A stretch of 64,000 nt of DNA from Saprospiraceae bacterium. Lineage in GTDB: Bacteria; Bacteroidota; Bacteroidia; Chitinophagales; Saprospiraceae. Position numbers and translations under genes: made by a program. Location of the stretch: assembly GCA_016714895.1 (NCBI GenBank), contig JADKBV010000004.1, positions 682,001 to 746,000 of the forward strand, in the 5' to 3' direction. Within the stretch, counting starts at the first letter, position 1. Every line of letters begins with the position of its first letter. Shown piece after piece: positions 51,353-61,600 of the stretch. The notes beneath the pieces were generated by a model. That model was not told the DNA's origin and made no database searches. It saw nothing but the letters and a program-made list of their open reading frames with translations.

Positions 51353-52441
51353 AGAAAGATAAAGCTCCATTAAACATTCGGCCGTAGCTTTCATTGAAAA
51401 ATGGTGGGTTACATAATCATAACCTTCAAACGAAAGTTTTTCATACAAGTTTTTATCTGAAAGCTTTTCAAAAGCAAGTTTTATATCCGAAGGATCTGTG
51501 GGGTCGACCAGCAGACCACCCGGACCGGTAGCTTCCGGAAGAGATGAAAGATTGGAGGTAATGACTGGTTTTTTGCGGAATAAAGATTCAATAACAGGAA
51601 TACCAAAACCTTCATAAACCGAAGGATAACACAACATATAAGACTGATCGTAAACATGTACCAGCTGGTGATTATCGACATGACTGAAAAAATGAAACCA
51701 TGATTTAAGGTTTAGCTCCGATATCTGCCGTTTGACCTGATCAACGTACTTCTCGGGTCCAGAACCCACAATCACAAAAGGTCTTTTTAAAGAATCGTCC
51801 AACACAGCAAAAGATTCGACAATGGATTTTAGATTTTTTCTGGGAATTATTGAGCCGACATACAAAAAATAAGGAATGTCAGGTAGCGATAAACTTGGTA
51901 CGGAAACAAGTTTTTCCTGAAAAACTTCCTGACAGCTTTGATATACGATACAGGTTTTTTCAGCAGGAATTTTATACAAACGGATGAGATCATTTTGTGT
52001 GCTTTTACTGATACAAACGACCATATCTGCTGTTTTTGCTGCTTTTTTGTACTTTAGTTTATACATGTTACGGTCCCAGATTCCGAATTGTTTAGGATAA
52101 ATTTCATAAATCAGGTCATGAAAAGTAACAACCTTTTTGATATTATTTTTTAATCCTAACGGAATTTCGTGACTCAGACCATGAAATATATCGGGTTTGA
52201 GTTGATTGATTACAATACTCATTTTATAAGTCCTCCAAAGGGGTTCGGAAGAAGTATGGATTGTAAATTTATTTTTATCAAAAAAGTAACTGGTCTCTTC
52301 ATTTTCAGTGATTTTTGGCGTAAAGAGATGATATTCATGTTGCGGATAATATTTCTGCAGGTTTTTGACCAAGGTTCTGCTATAATTACCTAGCCCTGTA
52401 AAGTTTGTAAAAAGTCTTTTAGCATCGAAGGCAATAACCAT
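51338..52441 (-). CDS. Family 4 (GT-B) glycosyltransferase
   Basis: The protein of about 367 residues has an N terminus VIAFDAKRLFTNFTGLGNYSRTLV, typical of mannosyl- and glucosyltransferases of the RfaB type, and the C-terminal domain with FLYVGSIIPRKNL, YPSVYEGFGIPVIESLFRKKPVI and LPEATGPGGLLVDPTD. It would transfer a sugar from a nucleotide-sugar donor in LPS or exopolysaccharide synthesis. The ATG at 52441 (MVIAFDAK) is chosen because the family starts here; an extension to 52588 would add 49 non-homologous residues. Confidence 0.87.
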   Translation of the reverse strand: MVIAFDAKRLFTNFTGLGNYSRTLVKNLQKYYPQHEYHLFTPKITENEETSYFFDKNKFTIHTSSEPLWRTYKMSIVINQLKPDIFHGLSHEIPLGLKNNIKKVVTFHDLIYEIYPKQFGIWDRNMYKLKYKKAAKTADMVVCISKSTQNDLIRLYKIPAEKTCIVYQSCQEVFQEKLVSVPSLSLPDIPYFLYVGSIIPRKNLKSIVESFAVLDDSLKRPFVIVGSGPEKYVDQVKRQISELNLKSWFHFFSHVDNHQLVHVYDQSYMLCYPSVYEGFGIPVIESLFRKKPVITSNLSSLPEATGPGGLLVDPTDPSDIKLAFEKLSDKNLYEKLSFEGYDYVTHHFSMKATAECLMELYLSLCSR

Positions 52442-52754
52442 AAATATCTTTATCGTTTTATAATTGGCGGAATCACTTTTTACATGTACAAAAAGTATTA
52501 ATTGTATAACGATGACAAAAACGGATAGTTGTTTTGTTATTTGATTTTGAGTAAAACTTTTTATTTCATTTGTTGATAAAAGATCCATTCAGGTTATATG
52601 AATCCGCAATTTTACCTATGGGATTAACATTTTAAAAATAATCAAAATAAAATTGTTTTAAAATCCTACTAATGGTTTCAAAAATGGTGTTAATTTTGTT
52701 GAAAAGATTCCATACAATAACCAAAAAAATATTTATTAAGTAAAAATTTATCTA
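52442..52754. other. Intergenic region between diverging genes
   Basis: About 310 bp with no supported gene once the glycosyltransferase start is corrected. A possible weak promoter for the PEGA lipoprotein, TAATTTTG, lies at 52691-52698. Nothing else stands out. Confidence 0.4.
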
Positions 52755-53267
52755 ATGAAAATTAATCTGTTTTTAAAAACCATCTTTTTATTAATTATTG
52801 TATCTGTTTTACAATCCTGTACATCATCATGTAAGATTTTGAGCGAACCATCAGATGCGGAAGTCTATATTAATGGAAGATACAAAGGTAAAACCCCGTA
52901 TAAGTTTTCAACTACCATTTCAGATGAAACATTGTTAAGGATTAATATTCAAAAAAAAGGATTTGTCAGTATTGACACCATATTTTATAAAAATGGGAAA
53001 ACAAATAAGATTAACAGAGTTTTGGGCTACATACTGGTTTTCCCTTTTGATTATGACAGGATGTTTAAGAAAGAATATGCTTACCATCTTAAGCAAAAAA
53101 CGTATAATGATTTTCCCGAAAATTTGGATCAGGAGACTTCAAATTCAGTGCATGAAAATTCAAAATTATTGAGACTTAAAAACCTGCAGGAAGCCTACAA
53201 AGCCGGAAAATATACAGAAAAGGAGTATAAAGAAATCAGAAAAAGCATCATGGAAGGTAAGCAATGA
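52755..53267 (+). CDS. PEGA-domain lipoprotein with SHOCT-like C terminus
   Basis: The 170-residue protein has a lipoprotein signal (LQSCTSSC; lipid Cys at residue 22). A PEGA domain follows (SEPSDAEVYINGRYKGKTPYKF). The C-terminal 30 residues (LRLKNLQEAYKAGKYTEKEYKEIRK) form a short SHOCT-like helical motif of the kind that promotes oligomers. PEGA domains mediate surface or S-layer-type contacts. Function is unknown. Confidence 0.75.
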   Translation: MKINLFLKTIFLLIIVSVLQSCTSSCKILSEPSDAEVYINGRYKGKTPYKFSTTISDETLLRINIQKKGFVSIDTIFYKNGKTNKINRVLGYILVFPFDYDRMFKKEYAYHLKQKTYNDFPENLDQETSNSVHENSKLLRLKNLQEAYKAGKYTEKEYKEIRKSIMEGKQ

Positions 53268-53326
53268 TTACGTTAAACACTTTTTATGTATTTAAAAATT
53301 ATATTGTTGATTAAACCATTTGGTAA

Positions 53327-54721
53327 CTATGATTCGTTATAACCGAAAAGCTGACGATCTTTTATAAGTTTTACCAAGGCATCCGGCACTTTTTGTTCCC
53401 AGGTATTGTCACCGGATTGGATATTTTTAAGCACATCATTCGGATAAATATATAGGTTCTGTTCCGTAAAATCATGAATCGGTATGATTTGTTTACTGTC
53501 CAGAAGATAATGATATAAAAACTTTATTTTATCCGGAACAAACATGTTTAAAGCGGTTGTAAGGTTTCCGCTCATCGGGTCAAGAGCCGGATAAACATAT
53601 ACTTTGATATTTTGGCTGAACAATTCCCCAAAGGAAGCCAGTAATCTGCCATCCTGATTATTTTCGAATTTGTCTGAAATAATCTTTTGTAATTCCAAAA
53701 CTCCAATAACCAAACCCAGGTTGGCAATTTTATAATCACTGAGATAATTGATCAACATTTCGTGGTTTTCACAATTGGACAGCAAAACCCGATGCCCTAA
53801 TGCCAGCAACATATCCGCCCTGTCCAAAAAGTCTTTTTCATCTATGACCCCGTGTTCATTTGTCAAATATTCTTTGGTCATTTCCAGCATGAGAAACAGT
53901 TTGTCTTCAGAAGCTCCGGATTCAGCTTTGAATTGTTGGAAACCGGATTTTATTACATCAAGGGTTACGACGGTGGGAGGTCTGAAATTTCCCCGGATGA
54001 CCATTAGGGATCCCCTGTATAAAAATTCTGATGCGTGAATACTTTCTTTATTGACATCAAAAAGTGTTACTTTCGTTAAATGATGTTTTATCAGGTAAAG
54101 AGAAATCAGTCTTTTATCAAAAAAATTAAAATCCTCACCATTGATCCTTAATAAATCGATAGAAACTCTGTCTTTTATATTATCGACAAGGGATTGTACC
54201 ATTTTTTCCGGATCACGATTAAAATAAAAGGAAGCATATATCATATTTACACCCAGAATGCCAATGGCTTCCTGTTGAAGTCTGTTATTTGTATCCAACA
54301 TTTTTACATGCAGGACCATATCATTGTAGGGTCCGTCAGGCTTTAATCTGAAACGTAGACCAAGCCATCCGTTACCTTTGATTGTTCTGCTGTAATTAAT
54401 AGCTTGTACAGTATCAGCAAAAACAAAAAAAGTAGCATCAGGCCTTGAAGACGAAAGCCTTTCTTCCATAAGCGTCCATTCATGTTCCAGCATTTTGTAT
54501 AATCTGGCTTCACAGACGTATCGGTTGCTGGTTTCCGGTCCGTAAATGGCGTCGGAATAGGTTTTATCGTATGCGGACATGGTTTTTGCAATGGTACCAG
54601 CAGCTGCTCCTGCCTGAAAAAAATTTCGGGCCACTTCCTGACCGGCACCTATTTCAGCAAATGTTCCGTAAATAGGGTCGTTCAGGTTAATTTCCAATGC
54701 CTTCTGTTCCGTTTTTATCAT
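53327..54721 (-). CDS. Conserved Bacteroidota protein of unknown function
   Basis: The protein of about 464 residues is soluble, with no signal peptide or membrane segment. The N terminus (PIYGTFAEIGAGQEVARNFFQAGAAAGTIAKTMSAYDKT in parts) and the block RYVCEARLYKMLEHE are strongly patterned and familiar from other Bacteroidota genomes, but no domain that would tell its job is visible. I prefer the ATG at 54721 (MIKTEQKALEI); ATGs at 54733 and 54739 are also in frame. It has a very good promoter and diverges from ruvA. Confidence 0.75.
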   Translation of the reverse strand: MIKTEQKALEINLNDPIYGTFAEIGAGQEVARNFFQAGAAAGTIAKTMSAYDKTYSDAIYGPETSNRYVCEARLYKMLEHEWTLMEERLSSSRPDATFFVFADTVQAINYSRTIKGNGWLGLRFRLKPDGPYNDMVLHVKMLDTNNRLQQEAIGILGVNMIYASFYFNRDPEKMVQSLVDNIKDRVSIDLLRINGEDFNFFDKRLISLYLIKHHLTKVTLFDVNKESIHASEFLYRGSLMVIRGNFRPPTVVTLDVIKSGFQQFKAESGASEDKLFLMLEMTKEYLTNEHGVIDEKDFLDRADMLLALGHRVLLSNCENHEMLINYLSDYKIANLGLVIGVLELQKIISDKFENNQDGRLLASFGELFSQNIKVYVYPALDPMSGNLTTALNMFVPDKIKFLYHYLLDSKQIIPIHDFTEQNLYIYPNDVLKNIQSGDNTWEQKVPDALVKLIKDRQLFGYNES

Positions 54722-54764
54722 TTGATATTCCATGCCCATACTATTAGTTTGACGTAAAAGAGTG

Positions 54765-54795
54765 TAAAGATAGCCGTTTTTACGCGTTATTTCAA
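54765..54795 (-). promoter_or_regulatory. Bacteroidota-type promoter for the conserved unknown gene
   Basis: On the minus strand TTG (54795-54793), then exactly 20 bp, then TATCTTTA (54772-54765), followed by CAC. This is one of the best matches to the consensus in the window. Confidence 0.6.
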
Positions 54796-54855
54796 GGAAA
54801 AACAGTCAAATATTAAATTCGTATATAAAATAATTATAATATATAATATATTTTC

Positions 54856-54863
54856 TACCTTTG
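54856..54863 (+). promoter_or_regulatory. -7 element for ruvA-sprA
   Basis: TACCTTTG followed by CAC is a perfect -7 box, 46 bp before the ruvA TTG start. It may drive both ruvA and sprA, since no promoter of equal quality lies between them. Confidence 0.55.
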
Positions 54864-54909
54864 CACTTTTACAATCGTTTTTTATTATTAACACAGAAAC
54901 AAATCTGCA

Positions 54910-55506
54910 TTGTTTGCATACTTAAAAGGCCAAATCACATATAAAACACCAACCTATATATATGTTGAGTGTCAGGGAGTAGGATATCACGTCAATATCA
55001 GCTTATTTACCTATTCAAAATTGGAAAATCTGGATACAGTAAAAATATTGACGTATCTTCACGTAAAGGAAGACGAACAATCTCTTTATGGATTTTTTGA
55101 CAATGAAGAAAGGGTATTATTTATCCTTTTGTTATCTGTATCAGGTATTGGTGTCAATACTGCCAGAGTGATTTTATCTTACATGTCTCCGGAAGAGGTC
55201 AAAACAGCTATCATTCAGGAAAATGCTTTTGCTTTGGGAAAAGTAAAAGGAATTGGTCCCAAAACAGCCAAAAGAATTATTCTGGATTTAAAGGAAAAAG
55301 TCATGAAAGAAGCCGGAGATATTCAAATGCCTGTATTTCAGGATGGTATCACACCATCTGTCAAAAGTGAAGCGATGTCTGCTTTGCTTGCTTTAGGTTT
55401 TCCTAAACCGGCAGTTGACAAACATATTAAAGCAATACCGGATGCTGAAGCTGAGACCCTTCAGGTAGAAGAGTTGATAAAAAGAGTATTAAAACAGATG
55501 AATTAA
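54910..55506 (+). CDS. ruvA: Holliday junction branch migration protein RuvA
   Basis: The 198-residue protein is a full RuvA: the OB-fold start FAYLKGQITYKTPTYIYVE, two helix-hairpin-helix motifs (SGIGVNTARVILS, KGIGPKTAKRII) and the C-terminal domain III (EAMSALLALGFPKPAVDKHI) that contacts RuvB. The start is a TTG at 54910; no ATG is available at the right place, and the encoded FAYLKG matches the usual IAYLKG. It lies upstream of sprA, an arrangement known in Bacteroidota genomes. Confidence 0.95.
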   Translation: MFAYLKGQITYKTPTYIYVECQGVGYHVNISLFTYSKLENLDTVKILTYLHVKEDEQSLYGFFDNEERVLFILLLSVSGIGVNTARVILSYMSPEEVKTAIIQENAFALGKVKGIGPKTAKRIILDLKEKVMKEAGDIQMPVFQDGITPSVKSEAMSALLALGFPKPAVDKHIKAIPDAEAETLQVEELIKRVLKQMN

Positions 55507-55610
55507 ATATCATTGGACGCTGAACATACAATAAACGGGCATTTTTGCGTTATACACGAATGTATTTTAAGTATCTGTAGACAAAATAGGTTAAAATAAG
55601 GAATCACGTT

Positions 55611-58600
55611 ATGCATTTTGGAGTAAAGACAAAAGTATTTGTAGCCATAATGATTGTTTTTATGATAGAAACAATCATGAGTACAGATACCCGTTATATT
55701 GAAAGATTGACGAATCCTGAAGAAAAACCAAAGGAAGAATCGGTTAAAACAGACACTATACCCTTAGTAGATAGAAAAGGAGACTACATTACGGACAAAA
55801 CCTATAACCCCTTCGATGTTTTTCCTTCAACAATTAAACAAAAAGTAGAATACGACCCGGTCACAGACCAATATGTTATATATGAAAAAATCGGAGATGA
55901 ATATTACAGGACTCCGACATATATGACTTTTGATGAATACCTAGAATGGAGCGCAAAAGAACAGGAAAAAACATATTTTAATTCATTGGCAGGAATTAAA
56001 GCAGATAAAAAATCAGAATCAGGCAAGCTTGATCCGATGGAAAAAATTGATGTCAGTAAAAGCCTTGTCGATCGTTTGTTCGGAGGTTCTGAAATCAACA
56101 TCAAACCTCAGGGTAATGTCGATTTGAGTGTTGGGTGGTTATATAGCAGAAGGAGTGATCCATCTTTGCCGGTCAGAGCACAAAGACAATCACAACCTGA
56201 AATCCGGCAACCGGCGATACGTATGAATGTCAATGGAGCTATTGGTAAAAAATTAAATCTTGATTTTAATTACGATACACAGGCCAATTTCAATTTTGAT
56301 CAGTTGATGAAAATCGGATATGGTGCCGATGCATTTAATGAAGACGATATTATTAAAAAAATTGAAGTTGGAAATGTCAACCTTCCTTTGAGAAGCAATC
56401 TGATCAAAGGAGCTCAGAGTTTGTTTGGTATCAAAACAGAATTACAATTTGCCAGACTGAGATTGACAGCATTGGTGTCTCAACAAAGAGCCAAACAAAA
56501 CAATCTTAAGGTTCAAAATGGAAATAATATCACAGAATTTGAAATTTATCCTGATGAATACGATGAAAACAGACACTTCTTTTTATCCCATTTCAACAGA
56601 AATGAATACGAAAAAGCATTAGCGACAGTTCCGTTTATTGCAACATCTTATCAAATCGCTCAAATGGAAGTCTGGGTATCAGACGACAGGCCTGAATTTC
56701 AATCAAACAGCACACTGATAGCTGCAATTGCTGACCTGGGAGAAGCAGAGAATCTGACATCTGACCCCGGAGTTGTGAACGCCAATTGTCGAATAAGAAC
56801 TGCCGACGGAAAATGCCTGCCCACGAACAATGCAAATAATCTGTATGCTCAGATTATTAATGACAACACGATTGTTGATATTGATAAAGTTTCACAAAAA
56901 CTCAGGGTCATAGGATTAAAACAGTCCAAAGATTTTGAAGTTTTCAGAGGACGGAGACTTAATTCAAGCGAATATACCTATCACCCGAAGTTGGGAACCA
57001 TTTCATTAAACGCAAGACTCAGAGCCAATCAGGTTTTAGCGGTTTCCTACAACTATTATTACACCGACAAATGTGATACCTTGTTTCAGGTTGGTCAACT
57101 GGCGTCATCGTCTATTCAGTTTGGAGAACAAACACCTCCTTTGGGATCAGACCCGGACACTGTAGTCGTGGCTTCTCCAAAAGTAATGTTTACCAAATTA
57201 ATTAAACCCATCAATCAGAATACAACCTCTCCTCTTTGGGATCTGATGATGAAAAACGTATATCCTCTACGAACATCTCAATTAAATGCACAGGATTTTG
57301 AGTTTGATGTTTTTTATGAAAATGACTTTGGAAAGGGAGAACTTTTAAAATACATTCCGGAAGAAAAATTAAGAAAACTTCCGTTATTGCAGGCTTTTAA
57401 TCTGGATAGATTAAACAGGTACGGAGACCCGCAACCCGATGGTATTTTTGATTTTATATCAGGAGTTACGGTCATTGAAAACACCGGAAGTATTATTTTC
57501 CCGGTTTTGGAGCCTTTTGGTCAGTCTCTTCGTAACAACACCATCAATTTTTTTAATGACATTCAGGGTACACCACTTACCCCTGAAGAAATTGAAACAC
57601 TTGACAGCTTGTACATTTACAACGAATTATACGATACTACGATAACCATAGCAAGACAATCCCTGGAAAAAAATAAATTTGTTCTGAGAGGAAAAGTAAA
57701 AGGAGCCAGCAATGGTATCATCAATTTAGGTCCGTTTATACCAAAAGGTTCTGTCAGAGTGACCGCCGGAGGGAAAGCCCTTATAGAAGGTCAGGATTAT
57801 GAGATTGACTACAGTTTGGGTACATTGAGAATCATCAATGAGACCTATCTCGCTCAGGGTACACCTGTAAATGTCAGTTTTGAAGATAATAGTGTGTTTA
57901 ATTTTCAGCAAAAAACCATGAACGGTCTTCGTGCAGAATATACTTTTGATAAAAACACATTTTTAGGAGCGACCTATCTGAGATATAAAGAAAGACCATT
58001 TACAGGTAAAGTTTCAATAGGTGACGACCCGGTCAGTAATCAGGTAATTGGTGTCGATTTTACCAAAACAGCGGATATACCCTGGATGACAAAATTGGTA
58101 GACAAACTGCCATTTTACAGTACTAAAGAAAAATCAACATTAAACTTTGCCTCAGAAGCAGTTTTGTATTTGCCGGGACATAATAAATTTATTGATGGAA
58201 ATACAGAATATGATGGTATTGCACATGTGGATGATTTTGAAGGTGCCATCACCGGATTTAATTTGGGAAGTTTTAACCCTAACCAATGGATTTTATCCAG
58301 TACACCGGATAATGGTTTAAATTTTCCTGAAAGTCAATTGGATAATTCATTGATTTATGGGGCAAACAGAGCAAAACTGGCTTGGTATGTATTGGATCTT
58401 GGGGTTGCACCAAACAATTCAAATCCCTACACAAGACAAGTATTACAAAATGAATTATTCAAATTACGTGAAACACCAATAGGTCAGAATCAATTATTTA
58501 CCTTTGACCTCAGTTATTATCCTGAAGAAAGAGGGCCTTATAATTTTGATATTCCGGGAGGGTATACCGGGTATACACAGGGAATCAGGCTGGACAATAA

Positions 58601-61600
58601 TCAAATCCGGTTAAACGATCCCAAATCCAGATGGGGAGGGATTATGAGGTATTTTCAAAATCCTGATTTTGAACAGGCAAACTATGAATTTATTGAATTC
58701 TGGTTGTTAAACCCATTCATGACAAGACCGGATGGTGTTCAACACGAAACGGGAGAAGAAGGAGAAATTGTATTTAACTTGGGAAATGTTTCAGAAGATG
58801 TAATCAAAGATGACATTCTGTTTTTTGAAAATGCGCTTCCAACACCCAACCAACCTTTTCCTATCAAACCAACTGTATATGGAAGGACAACAACTTCCGT
58901 GCCTTTGGTCAATGGTTTTGATTTACAGGAAGGTCAACAACAGGACGTAGGTTATGACGGTATGGACAATGCAAGAGAGTTGGACAAACATGCTGTTTGG
59001 CTTGCATCAATCGGAGGCAATATACCTTCAGTAACCCTGGACCCGTCAGCAGATGATTTTGTGTTTTTTAATGATCCGAAAGTTGAAAATCTGGACCTTC
59101 TGGAGAGAATGAAAAATTTTAACGGTCCTGAAGGAAATGCTCCGTTGAATAATAATAACGCAAACTCACAATTTGTACGGGGAAACAGGTATCCTGAAAC
59201 GGAGGACATGAACAATAATAAAACCCTCGACAAAACAGAGAGTTATTATGAATACAGAGTTAAAATAAAAAATAACAATGGTTTTCTGGATACCACAAAC
59301 CTCCAGTATTACAAACAATCTATTTTTGTTCCGGGAGGAAGCAGCAGACCTGACGAAGTGTGGTATCGTTTTGTGGTACCTCTCTCTAACGGCAGGTCTA
59401 TAAATGACATCACCGGTTTCAGGTCCATTCAGTTTATGAGAATGTACGTCACCAATTTTGAAAAACCCAAAGTTTTCAGAATGGCAGAATTCCAACTTTT
59501 GAGAAGCCAATGGAGGAAACAAAACACAATATGTGACGACGATACTAAATTTGACCCTAATTTCACGTTGGATGAGGTAGGCTTACAGGAGAATTCTGAA
59601 AGATTACCTTTTAATTATATTACACCGGCCGGAATTGTGGATCAGTTTGTAAATCAGGGAACTAACAATATCCGACTTGATGAAAAGTCATTATCCCTGA
59701 GTGTTACCGATCTGAAAAAAGGTTGTGCTGTTGGGGCCACTAAACTGACGAGACTAGACATCAACCAATATAAAAGACTTCAGATGTTCGTTCATGCAGA
59801 AAATAAAACGAACAGAACCCAACACGAAAAAATGGCATTTGTATTCAGGATAGGAAAAGACTTTGTCAACAACTATTATGAGTATCAGATGCCTTTAAAG
59901 TTATCCAACAAAGATTTTCCGCGTAACCCTGATTCTATTTGGATGAAAGAAAACTTTATAAACCTGAATTTGGATAGCCTTTTATTGGTCAAAAATCTGA
60001 GAAATGCAGCTGGTGCGCCTGCAACGGAATTATTTTCTATCGCCGGCTCCCCGGCAAGAGGTGATACCCTGAGAATTATCGGTAACCCTTCACTTGGTTT
60101 AGTCAAGGTCTGGTACGTCGGTATGAAAAGTTTTGCTGAGTCATCCAATGATACGACGGGTGTCGAAGTTTGGGTCAACGAATTGAGATTGGTTGATTTC
60201 AGGGAAGACCCCGCCTTTGCCGCCCAGTCAAGACTTCAGGTTCAGATGGCAGATTTGGGGGAAATTAATCTCGCCGGAAATTATAGCTCTAATGGTTATG
60301 GCGGACTTGATCAAAGAATTCAGGAACGACAAAGGGAGGAAGTACTACAATACGACGCGGCTGTAAATATTGAAGCCGGCAAATTACTTCCAAAATCTCT
60401 TGAAGTGAAAGCACCTGTTTTTGCACAGTATTCAAAAACGAGGATTATACCTCAATATGATGCTTTTGACCGGGACATCGAAGTCAGAGATAAAATTAAT
60501 ATGGCTCAGACAGAGGCTGAAAAAGATGAGATTATCGGTAGAAATATCGACGAAACCACTATCAAAACCTTTACAGTAACCAATCTTAAGATCAATAAAG
60601 GAAAAGAAATGCCATGGTCGCCCAAAAATTTTGGCTTCAGTTATTCCTTTACAGAAAATACAAGGCAAACGCCGATTATTGAAGAAGAAAAATCCGTTAC
60701 AAGGACTATAGGTCTGGATTATGTTTTTAGCAGAAAATCAACCTATTTTCAACCACTAAAATTTATAAAATCTGATGCATTAAAGGTGTTGAGTGAATTA
60801 AATTTCGGGTTACTGCCTAACAATTTTTCATTCAATAGTAAAATGGTGAGGCTTAACAACAGCCGAAGATTCAGATTGCCCGAACAGCCGGTATTTTTGT
60901 TTGAAGATCTGAGGTTTACCTGGGACAGAAACTACTCATTAGATTGGGATATTACCAAGTCAATCAGGTTCAATTTCAGGGCTAATGCAACATCTTTGAT
61001 AGACGAACTCAGACAAGCCGGAATTGAAGATAATCCGGAAAACAGGCCCTGGTTTGATGAATTCGGTAACAGACAGGAAATACCTTCGGATGTAAGAGTA
61101 GAAGATTATGTCCGTGACTACAGAAATAACAATATACGCAAGTTGGGACGGGCCAAATTTTATACCCACAATGCATCCGTAAATTACCGGTTACCGTTTA
61201 ACCTGATACCTATACTAAACTGGGTATCCGGAACGGCTGATTATAAGATGAATTATGGCTGGGAAGGAGGTTCACTACAACCAATAGACGAATTGAATAA
61301 TCCGATAGGGAATATCCTTCAGAACGGCCAGAACAGGGGACTTAACACGACATTCTCCTTTGATAAATTGTATAATAAATGGGATTACCTCAAATCCATA
61401 GAAACAGGAAAAGGGGTAAGAAAACAAAAAAAGAACAATACAAAATCTCCACCTCTTTCCATTAGAGATGCTAAAAAAGGTAAAGGAGGAGATGTTCAGG
61501 AAAGTAAAGGAACTGTCGAAGATAAAGAAGGAAAGGATAAAAAAACGGATAAAAAGAAAGAGGATAAACCGAGAGATCCTACCGTGGCAGAAAGAATCCT

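Noticed and set aside
52442..52588. 49-residue extension of the GT4 enzyme
   Set aside because: The family begins at MVIAFDAK (ATG 52441); the extension is intergenic-like.
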